DNA of 5,404 nucleotides from Pseudobutyrivibrio sp. (lineage in GTDB: Bacteria > Bacillota > Clostridia > Lachnospirales > Lachnospiraceae). Under the pieces are notes generated by a model. That model saw nothing but the letters and a program-made list of their open reading frames with translations, did no database searches and had not been told where the DNA came from. Shown piece by piece: positions 1-4,493 of this stretch. The stretch covers positions 1 to 5,404 of the forward strand of contig JAFYYE010000083.1 of assembly GCA_017557715.1 (NCBI GenBank), in the 5' to 3' direction. Each line of letters opens with the position of its first letter. The first letter of the stretch is position 1. The position numbers and the translations under genes were made by a program.

Positions 1-295
1 CCTTGTCATCATAATTAACAAAATCCTTTGTCTGCATCATTGCCCAAGGATGATATCCCTGCTTACCATTTCTTTGATCTGCCAGGTAAAAAATATTGTA
101 GGTACCATCATCATAAAATGGCATTGTATCACCTACGAATCCCTCGACTGATGCAGGGAAAACTACATGGTTATCTATGCTCTCTCCCAAATACTGTTCC
201 TCCGCTTCCTGTTTTGCTTCTGATGTCACTGCAGAACAGCCAATACAGCTTAGGCTAAGGGTGCCAAGCAAAAGTATAACGATTATTCTCCTCAT
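1..295 (-). CDS. Exported five-bladed beta-propeller glycosidase (GH32/GH43-like), N-terminal part, runs off the left edge
   Basis: The frame opens at ATG 295-293 and stays open for 98 codons to the window edge, so the gene is partial. An AAGGAGG ribosome binding site lies 4-5 bases before the ATG. Residues 1-16 are a short signal peptide (MRRIIVILLLGTLSLS) followed by Cys17 and Cys20; either could be the lipidated cysteine, although neither lipobox is perfect. Residues 22-43 are a polar tether. From residue 53 the protein reads FVGDTMPFYDDGTYNIFYL, then GYHPWAMMQTKDFVNY (80-95). This matches the first blade of GH32/GH43-type propellers, where an early Asp in a (N/G)DP-like motif is catalytic; Asp56 is the candidate. 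Family knowledge therefore suggests hydrolysis of a sugar or fructan outside the membrane, but the substrate cannot be read from 98 residues. It is divergent from a LacI-type regulator that probably controls it. Family call fairly sure, substrate unknown. Confidence 0.72.
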   Translation of the reverse strand, partial: MRRIIVILLLGTLSLSCIGCSAVTSEAKQEAEEQYLGESIDNHVVFPASVEGFVGDTMPFYDDGTYNIFYLADQRNGKQGYHPWAMMQTKDFVNYDDK

Positions 296-307
296 ATACC
301 CTCCTTC

Positions 308-323
308 TGGTGCTACTGCACCT
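308..323. promoter_or_regulatory. Candidate regulator operator O1, in the glycosidase leader
   Basis: This 16-bp imperfect inverted repeat reads TGGTGCTACTGCACCT, with exact GGTGC/GCACC arms around four bases. It shares the TGGTGC half-site and the 16-bp size with the repeats at 351 and 459. It lies between the predicted glycosidase transcription start and its ribosome binding site. There it could act as a roadblock operator, or as a small RNA hairpin in the leader. Binding by the adjacent LacI-type protein is inferred. Confidence 0.45.
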
Positions 324-338
324 TCGAATGTTACATTT

Positions 339-367
339 ATACTATCATTATGGTGCATATGCATCAA
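339..367 (-). promoter_or_regulatory. Predicted promoter of the glycosidase gene
   Basis: On the minus strand the -35 box TTGATG (367-362) is followed after 17 bases by TAGTAT (344-339) as the -10 box. Each matches the vegetative consensus at 4 of 6 positions. The predicted start near 332 leaves a leader of about 37 bases. The -35 box lies partly inside the inverted repeat at 351-366, an arrangement expected for repression. Confidence 0.45.
351..366. promoter_or_regulatory. Candidate regulator operator O2, over the glycosidase -35 box
   Basis: TGGTGCATATGCATCA is a 16-bp inverted repeat with one mismatched pair and a perfect TGCATATGCA core. It covers most of the predicted -35 box and the adjoining spacer of the divergent glycosidase promoter. 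It is the most symmetrical of three copies with the same half-site. Its centre is AT/AT rather than the CG of classical LacI-family operators. Binding by the adjacent regulator is inferred. Confidence 0.55.
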
Positions 368-458
368 TTAGTTTGTGCAAATGTATCACAATTTTGTAGA
401 AACCATTGATTTTTCAAGGTTTGATTTTGTATAAAATGCACACTAGTATTTTTCAGAA

Positions 459-474
459 TGGTGCATTTGACACA
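459..474. promoter_or_regulatory. Candidate regulator operator O3, over the regulator's own -35 box
   Basis: TGGTGCATTTGACACA repeats the left half of O2 exactly (TGGTGCAT) and has a degenerate right half. It overlaps the perfect -35 box TTGACA of the lacI-type gene, so autorepression is the natural reading. The degenerate half suggests weaker binding than at O2, or partial constraint by the -35 sequence. Confidence 0.45.
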
Positions 475-495
475 TTTTTGATATTCCTGTACTAT
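467..495 (+). promoter_or_regulatory. Predicted promoter of the LacI-type regulator gene
   Basis: A consensus -35 box TTGACA (467-472) is followed after 17 bases by TACTAT (490-495), a 4-of-6 match to TATAAT. The predicted start near 502 gives a short leader of about 25 bases. The next bases hold the AGGAG ribosome binding site (516-520), six bases before the ATG at 527. Confidence 0.6.
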
Positions 496-526
496 AAATA
501 TAACTAAAAATACTTAGGAGAATATA

Positions 527-1573
527 ATGAGTAACCGTGTTACCCTTCAGGAAATTGCAGATTCACTTGGACTATCAAGAAATACTGTTTCAAGAGCTTT
601 AAATAACACAGGCAATGTATCTGCCAACACCAGAAATAAAATCTGCCAGGCCGCACTTGCTATGGGCTACAAGCAGTTTGTATCAGCCGATTCAATTGCA
701 CCACTTTCAGAATCACCAAGCCTTACACCTGGTGCCAAATCTGAAATTGCTTTATTCACACAGGCATTTCCAGGTAATTCCCATTCTGGAACAAAAATGC
801 TAGAAGCCTTCCATCACAAAATTGATGCATTAGGCTACAAGCTTTCTATAAACATAATTCGTGATTACGAAATAAGTAATCTATGCTTCCCAGCAAATAT
901 AAATTTAGAAAACATCGCAGGCATAATCTGTATGGAATTATTTTCTATCCCATATTGCGAATTTCTGTGCAAGCAGGGTATTCCGCTTCTCTTCGTGGAT
1001 ACACCTATCACTCAAAAGAGCACTATAAATGCGGATGTTTTGCTCATGGAAAATCTTTCAAGTGTATACCATATGTTGGATTCCTTGGTGGGAGCAGGCA
1101 ACAAAAAAATATCCTTTGTAGGTGATCGTTTCCACTGCCAATCCTTCTATGAAAGATGGCAGGCCTATGTTTCTGTCCTTGCAGACAGAGGGCTTACATT
1201 AGATACCGATTATTGCATTCTTGACGAAGACAGCGCACCATATTCTGATGCCAACTGGTTAAGCGAACAGATAGCCTCCCTGCCATCTATGCCAGATTTA
1301 TTTTTCTGTGCCAACGATTTCCTTGCTATGTCAGTGCTAAAGGCACTACGATTACTTGGTAAAAAGGTACCTGAAGAAATTCGTATATGCGGATTTGATG
1401 ACGCACCAGAATCTACTCTCACAGAACCTAGCCTTACTACTGTAAAAATCCACAGCAGTTCTATGGGCTATACTGCTGCAGAGCTACTGCTATCACGCAT
1501 TGCCAATCCACATATTCCTTTTAAGAAAACATATATCGAAACTGATATTATTTACAGGGATTCATCCAGATAA
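527..1573 (+). CDS. LacI/GalR-family transcriptional regulator with a non-standard hinge
   Basis: This is a 348-residue regulator of the usual LacI-family length. Residues 5-26 form the N-terminal helix-turn-helix (VTLQEIADSLGLSRNTVSRAL), and the DNA-binding domain ends at GYKQF (47-51). The rest, about 73-348, is a periplasmic-binding-protein-like sugar-sensing domain. Its family marks include FFCANDFLAMSVLKAL (259-274), VPEEIRICGFDDAPES (281-296) and PSLTTVKI (301-308). The usual hinge helix with an AR-x-L motif after the helix-turn-helix is missing, replaced by a Ser/Pro-rich stretch (52-70). The start is supported by AGGAG six bases upstream. It is divergent from the glycosidase gene and probably represses it, releasing DNA when a sugar binds; three candidate operators lie between the two. 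No GC-rich terminator follows. The inducer cannot be named. Confidence 0.92.
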   Translation: MSNRVTLQEIADSLGLSRNTVSRALNNTGNVSANTRNKICQAALAMGYKQFVSADSIAPLSESPSLTPGAKSEIALFTQAFPGNSHSGTKMLEAFHHKIDALGYKLSINIIRDYEISNLCFPANINLENIAGIICMELFSIPYCEFLCKQGIPLLFVDTPITQKSTINADVLLMENLSSVYHMLDSLVGAGNKKISFVGDRFHCQSFYERWQAYVSVLADRGLTLDTDYCILDEDSAPYSDANWLSEQIASLPSMPDLFFCANDFLAMSVLKALRLLGKKVPEEIRICGFDDAPESTLTEPSLTTVKIHSSSMGYTAAELLLSRIANPHIPFKKTYIETDIIYRDSSR

Positions 1574-1671
1574 TTATGTGATACCTTCCTGTTTCTTCTT
1601 ATCTTATTAATCTCGTTAATAGCAACATCATTGCAGCACAAATGTTCTATTCTCGAAATAAAATCATCCAT
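1552..1671 (-). CDS. Possible 39-residue small protein, doubtful
   Basis: A minus-strand frame from ATG 1671-1669 to TAA 1554-1552 would encode a charged 39-residue peptide beginning MDDFISRIEHLCCNDVAI. It overlaps the last 22 bases of the regulator gene. It has no convincing Shine-Dalgarno sequence (ACGGTAAAAT before the ATG), and an in-frame stop lies just upstream. I do not recognise it. It is listed only because the composition looks more protein-like than expected in AT-rich spacer DNA; it may well be chance. Confidence 0.12.
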   Translation of the reverse strand: MDDFISRIEHLCCNDVAINEINKIRRNRKVSHNYLDESL

Positions 1672-1825
1672 ATTTTACCGTTATATTTAGCTATTTGTAT
1701 GTATTATTAATATCTATTTGTAACATTTTATACATTTTTTCCATATACATTGTCAGAAAAATACGTTATAAATATTAAGTTGCAAAAATAGTTTTATGTT
1801 TATAGATAGAGAATGAGGTAAAAAA
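1574..1825. other. AT-rich intergenic region between the regulator and the chemotaxis genes
   Basis: This 252-bp gap holds no well-supported gene. A six-pair A/T-only inverted repeat (TATTAA 1605-1610, TTAATA 1616-1621) is too weak to be called a terminator for the regulator. The nine-base word CTATTTGTA occurs twice, at 1691-1699 and 1714-1722, 23 bp apart. The right part contains a plausible vegetative promoter. No match to the GCCGATAA-type -10 box of flagellar sigma-28/sigma-D promoters was seen. Confidence 0.6.
1750..1778 (+). promoter_or_regulatory. Predicted promoter of the two CheW-family genes
   Basis: TTGTCA (1750-1755, 5 of 6 to consensus) is followed after 17 bases by TATTAA (1773-1778, 4 of 6). 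The predicted start near 1785 gives a leader of about 40 bases. A competing reading, TTGCAA at 1780 with TATAGA at 1801, would leave almost no leader and is less likely. AT-rich surroundings make either call tentative. Confidence 0.4.
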
Positions 1826-2257
1826 ATGGATTTATGTCAACTTATAACTACAAACAGTGAAATTGATAATAATCAGGCCTTGATTACAGGTGTTGGACAG
1901 GAAAAGATTGCTATTCCAGTTCCTTCAATTATTACTATTGAAAATATCAATCCTTCTGATATCAGCCTTGTTGATTCATCAGATGTTATTTATCTTAGAG
2001 GACATGTTATTCCTCTTTTATATTTAGATAAGTTCTTCGGTATCGAATCTGATAAGAAAGATAATGAGAACATTACAGCAGTTATCTGCAAGCACAATGA
2101 TTCTCACATCGGTCTTGTAGTTGATACACTTTTCGGTCAGGAAGATATCGAGAGCAAACCACTTGGCGTTCTTTCAAATAATAGGTTCTTTTCTGGTGCA
2201 TCTATTCTTTCAGATGATCTTGCAATGATTATTGATGTTCCAGCACTTATAGCATAG
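1826..2257 (+). CDS. Stand-alone CheW-like protein resembling the CheA P5 domain
   Basis: The 143-residue protein is a single CheW-like fold. After a 16-residue N-terminal extension it reads ALITGVGQEKIAIPVPSI (18-35), then VIYLRGHVIPLLYLDKFFGI (54-73), IGLVVDTLFGQEDI (95-108), and ends KPLGVL...FFSGASIL...LAMIIDVPALI (111-142). The last segment is more like the C-terminal regulatory P5 domain of the kinase CheA than a typical CheW. No P1-P4 kinase domains precede it. By family knowledge such domains couple chemoreceptors to CheA in cytoplasmic arrays. A GAGG ribosome binding site lies seven bases before the ATG. The next gene starts nine bases after its stop, and that gene's AGGAGG overlaps the TAG, so the two are probably translated together. 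It could be an adaptor that competes with or replaces the CheA P5 domain; that role is inferred. Confidence 0.82.
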   Translation: MDLCQLITTNSEIDNNQALITGVGQEKIAIPVPSIITIENINPSDISLVDSSDVIYLRGHVIPLLYLDKFFGIESDKKDNENITAVICKHNDSHIGLVVDTLFGQEDIESKPLGVLSNNRFFSGASILSDDLAMIIDVPALIA

Positions 2258-2266
2258 GAGGTTCAC

Positions 2267-2731
2267 ATGTCAGATTTAGCTATTAGAGAAATGAATTCTG
2301 CTGCTGAAGAAAAGCAGTATGTTATCTGCAATATCAACAAGGAGTATTACGGCATCGATATCACTCACGTTAACAATATTATTCAGATGCCAAAGATTAC
2401 TATGGTTCCAAAGGCACCTGAGTGCTTCAAGGGTATCATTAATCTTCGTGGCGAGATTGTTCCTATCATGAGTCTTCGTCGTAGAATGAACCTTGAGGAT
2501 GACACATTAACAAAAGATTCTCGTATCGTGATCTTAAATATTAATGATGATGAGATGATTGGTGTTGTTGTTGATGGTGTTAAGGAAGTTTTATCTATTC
2601 CAACAGACACAATCGAGACACCAGCAGATTTACTTAAGAGTGAAGATTCACTCATCCGTGGCATTGGTAAGAAGAATGAGGATTTAATTTCTATTTTTGA
2701 AATTGATTCAATCCTCAAGAATATTGCATAA
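2267..2731 (+). CDS. cheW: CheW chemotaxis coupling protein
   Basis: The 154-residue protein has the length and layout of CheW, the cytoplasmic adaptor that links methyl-accepting chemoreceptors to the histidine kinase CheA. A 15-residue N-terminal tail is followed by KQYVICNINKEYYGIDITHV (16-35), then the diagnostic GIINLRGEIVPIMSL (56-70) with the conserved NLRG at 59-62. Next come DEMIGVVVDGVKEVLSI (95-111) and a final RGIGKKNEDLISIFEIDSIL (131-150). Its AGGAGG site (2256-2261) overlaps the stop codon of the preceding CheW-like gene, which points to a two-gene operon with translational coupling. Translation ends at two consecutive stop codons (TAATAA), and a strong terminator follows. No cheA, cheY, receptor or flagellar gene is in the window, so these adaptors serve a kinase encoded elsewhere. 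Confidence 0.93.
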   Translation: MSDLAIREMNSAAEEKQYVICNINKEYYGIDITHVNNIIQMPKITMVPKAPECFKGIINLRGEIVPIMSLRRRMNLEDDTLTKDSRIVILNINDDEMIGVVVDGVKEVLSIPTDTIETPADLLKSEDSLIRGIGKKNEDLISIFEIDSILKNIA

Positions 2732-2765
2732 TAAACCTACCTTTATATCCAATTCATTTTGGACA

Positions 2766-2798
2766 CAAAAGAGGCGACCAAATCGGTCGCCTCTTTTG
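2766..2798. terminator. Bidirectional hairpin terminator between cheW and sdaAA
   Basis: A perfect 14-bp stem (2766-2779 with 2785-2798) encloses the loop AAATC. The stem has a GC-rich core, GGCGACC/GGTCGCC, flanked by AAAA and TTTT. Read on the plus strand the T-run is TTTT at 2794-2797; on the minus strand it is the complement of 2767-2770. It can therefore end both the cheW transcript and the convergent sda transcript. A smaller repeat, TCCAA/TTGGA (2748-2763), lies just before it. Confidence 0.93.
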
Positions 2799-2808
2799 CT
2801 ATATAATC

Positions 2809-3669
2809 TTAAATCGACTCTCTAATTTTAATACCTGTGGGTGTAGCTGCTACGCCACCATTTCCAGTCTCTTTGATATCGGGATTCATGCTCTTTCCGA
2901 TAGCACTCATAGCATCAAAAACTTCATCTGCTGGAATTCTGCTTTCGATTCCTGCCATGGTAAGCTCAGCTGATGTGACTGCATTCATGGCACCGCACAC
3001 ATTTCTCTTAACACACGGAACCTCTACAAGACCTGCAACTGGATCGCAGGCAAGGCCAAGTAAATTCTTAAGGGCTAGTGCTGCTGCATTAGCTGACTGC
3101 CTTCCATTTCCACCTTTTAAATAAACTAGACCTGCTGCCGCCATTGAAGATGCTGAACCAATCTCAGCTTGGCAGCCTCCTTCTGCACCAGCAAGAGATG
3201 CACGCTTTGCTATAACGGCGCCAACACCTGCTGCAACAAAAAGCGCCTCTGTCATTTTGTCATCTGATAGACCAAGCTTTTCCTGAGTGGCAATAAATAC
3301 CGCTGGAACAACACCGCAAGAACCTGCTGTAGGAGCAGCTACAATTCGCTTCATGCAGGCATTGCCTTCTGCTACTCTAAATGCAAGCTCCATAACGCGC
3401 CCTGTAAATTCTCCAACTAGTGGCTGTCCCTCATCCAAGTACTTTCTAAGCTGCCCTGCTTCGCCTCCAACTAATCCGCTGTTACTTCGTATTTGCGAAT
3501 CGTAATTAAAAGCTGACTCCTTCATAGCCTGATACATTTTTTTCATAGTAGAAAAAGACGCTTCATGTGAAACAGCTCTTTCTCTACAATCGTCTTCCTG
3601 AACTATTCTCCAAAAAGGCGCCCCCGACTCTTCTTCTATTTTGCAAATTTCTTCTATAGATTCAAACAT
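2809..3669 (-). CDS. sdaAA: L-serine dehydratase, iron-sulfur-dependent, alpha subunit
   Basis: The 286-residue protein is the catalytic alpha subunit of the two-subunit L-serine dehydratase, which deaminates L-serine to pyruvate and ammonia in the cytoplasm using a [4Fe-4S] cluster instead of pyridoxal phosphate. Conserved stretches are SNSGLVGGEAG (62-72), AAPTAGSCGVVPAV (111-124), AGAEGGCQAEIGSASSMAA (160-178), GLACDPVAGLVEVPCVKRN (205-223) and ETGNGGVAATPTGI (267-280). Cys166, Cys208 and Cys219 keep the 42- and 11-residue spacing of the three cluster cysteines known from single-chain bacterial serine dehydratases. GAGG lies seven bases before ATG 3669-3667. The gene follows sdaAB after 31 bases on the same strand, as in the Bacillus subtilis order, and ends at the shared terminator. 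It is complete, with no missing key residue seen. Confidence 0.96.
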   Translation of the reverse strand: MFESIEEICKIEEESGAPFWRIVQEDDCRERAVSHEASFSTMKKMYQAMKESAFNYDSQIRSNSGLVGGEAGQLRKYLDEGQPLVGEFTGRVMELAFRVAEGNACMKRIVAAPTAGSCGVVPAVFIATQEKLGLSDDKMTEALFVAAGVGAVIAKRASLAGAEGGCQAEIGSASSMAAAGLVYLKGGNGRQSANAAALALKNLLGLACDPVAGLVEVPCVKRNVCGAMNAVTSAELTMAGIESRIPADEVFDAMSAIGKSMNPDIKETGNGGVAATPTGIKIRESI

Positions 3670-3700
3670 ATTTTACCTCTGTATTGATAATCTTTTATGG

Positions 3701-4360
3701 CTATCTTGGTGAATAATAAGAAACGTTCAGGATACCTTCCTGCTTCTCAAGCTCATGTCTTGTCTCAGCTGGAACTTCGTCATCGCATTCAATAACCATA
3801 ACAGCCTCACCACCACGATTCTTTCTGTGAAGCTGCATTGTGGCAATGTTTATTCCCTGCTGTCCAAGCAAGCTTGTAACCTCAGTAATATAGCCTGGCT
3901 GATCCACATTATGAACAATTAAGGTTGGGCACTCTCCTGAGAAATTAACCTCTACTCCATCAAGCTGGCATACCTCAATTCGGCCACCGCCTAAGGATGC
4001 TGCAACAACCTCTACCACCGCGCCACTAGTGCCATGCATAATAATTTTCGCAGAATTAGGATGTGCATCTCCTAAATCAGTAGCAGAAATATTGAAATCC
4101 AACCCCTTCTCTTTTGCAATTTCAAAGCTGTTTGGGATTCTGATATCATCTACATCAAGACCCACGAGACCTGCTACAAGCGCCTTATCTGTTCCATGGC
4201 CCTTGCCAGTTTTTGCGAAAGAACCATGCAGATAAATCTCTGCCTTTTCTATTTTTTCACCCATAAGCTTATGGCACACGTTGCCGATTTTGGCTGCGCC
4301 CGCTGTGTGTGAGCTAGACGGCCCAACCATCACTGGGCCAATAATATCGAATATATTCAT
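3701..4360 (-). CDS. sdaAB: L-serine dehydratase, iron-sulfur-dependent, beta subunit with ACT domain
   Basis: I place the start at ATG 4360-4358, giving 219 residues beginning MNIFDIIGPVMVGPSSSHTA, the usual N-terminus and length of SdaAB. A TGAGG site lies eight bases upstream. The frame is open to another ATG at 4465, but the extra 35 residues would cover the leader hairpins and the upstream terminator and are not family-like. Motifs: GPSSSHTAGAAKIGN (13-27), HGSFAKTGKGHGTDKAL (45-61), DAHPNSAKI (98-106) and SLGGGRIEV (122-130). Residues about 147-219 form an ACT domain (VHNVDQPGYITEVTSLLGQQ, 149-168), a small-molecule-sensing fold also present in the B. subtilis beta subunit. The protein pairs with the alpha subunit encoded 31 bases downstream. 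Expression may depend on the structured leader just upstream. Confidence 0.95.
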   Translation of the reverse strand: MNIFDIIGPVMVGPSSSHTAGAAKIGNVCHKLMGEKIEKAEIYLHGSFAKTGKGHGTDKALVAGLVGLDVDDIRIPNSFEIAKEKGLDFNISATDLGDAHPNSAKIIMHGTSGAVVEVVAASLGGGRIEVCQLDGVEVNFSGECPTLIVHNVDQPGYITEVTSLLGQQGINIATMQLHRKNRGGEAVMVIECDDEVPAETRHELEKQEGILNVSYYSPR

Positions 4361-4376
4361 ATTATATACCTCATTA

Positions 4377-4412
4377 GTCACCGTCGGTGACAGCTTCCAC
4401 CTAAAGGGAAGC
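4377..4412 (-). promoter_or_regulatory. Tandem hairpins in the sdaAB leader, possible cis-regulatory element
   Basis: On the transcribed strand, GCTTCC (4412-4407) pairs with GGAAGC (4398-4393) around an eight-base loop. After a single base comes a second inverted repeat with seven-base arms around one centre base (4391-4377, GTCACCGACGGTGAC). The second ends three bases before the TGAGG Shine-Dalgarno sequence. The stems are GC-rich in an AT-rich leader. They do not match a riboswitch class I recognise. The second repeat could equally be a protein-binding palindrome. The structure is directly visible; its function is unknown. Confidence 0.45.
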
Positions 4413-4424
4413 CATTTTATTAAT

Positions 4425-4453
4425 AAAAAATGGAGGAGCATAATGCTCCTCCA
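4425..4453 (-). terminator. Hairpin terminator of the CBM2-protein gene
   Basis: Read on the minus strand, a perfect 10-bp stem (TGGAGGAGCA with TGCTCCTCCA) and three-base loop are followed at once by six T residues (4430-4425). It lies 40 bases after the stop codon of the carbohydrate-binding protein gene and before the sda leader. It should end the former transcript and insulate sda from it. Confidence 0.9.
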
Positions 4454-4456
4454 CAG

Positions 4457-4462
4457 ATTATA
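4457..4462 (-). promoter_or_regulatory. Possible -10 box for the sda genes, weak
   Basis: A perfect TATAAT stands on the minus strand between the CBM2-gene stop and its terminator. No good -35 box lies 15-19 bases upstream. If used, transcription would begin near 4450, inside the first arm of the terminator stem. No better promoter was seen in the roughly 65-base sda leader. The AT-rich context makes a chance match likely. Confidence 0.2.
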
Positions 4463-4493
4463 CAATACAATAAGTAACTATACCTAATTATTT

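Noticed and set aside
28..371. Two plus-strand open frames at the left edge
   Set aside because: They are antisense to the signal peptide and propeller motif of the glycosidase and lack ribosome binding sites.
373..391. A catabolite-response (cre) or CRP site
   Set aside because: There is no central CG as in cre, and the half-sites have a 7-base rather than 6-base gap when read as a CRP site.
1574..1825. A sigma-28/sigma-D flagellar promoter before the chemotaxis genes
   Set aside because: No GCCGATAA-like -10 box is visible; a vegetative-type promoter fits better.
2383..2718. A 111-residue minus-strand frame opposite cheW
   Set aside because: Antisense shadow of an unambiguous CheW coding sequence; no ribosome binding site or motif.
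2837..3505. Plus-strand open frames across sdaAA
   Set aside because: Antisense shadows of a full-length, strongly conserved enzyme gene.
4377..4412. A mini-ykkC (guanidine-II) riboswitch or other named riboswitch in the sda leader
   Set aside because: The paired ACGR loops of mini-ykkC are not present in both hairpins, and no other known conserved core was recognised.
4361..4465. N-terminal extension of sdaAB to the ATG at 4465 (254 residues)
   Set aside because: The extra residues are not family-like, would be encoded by the leader hairpins and the upstream terminator, and the ATG at 4360 has a good Shine-Dalgarno sequence and gives the usual SdaAB N-terminus.
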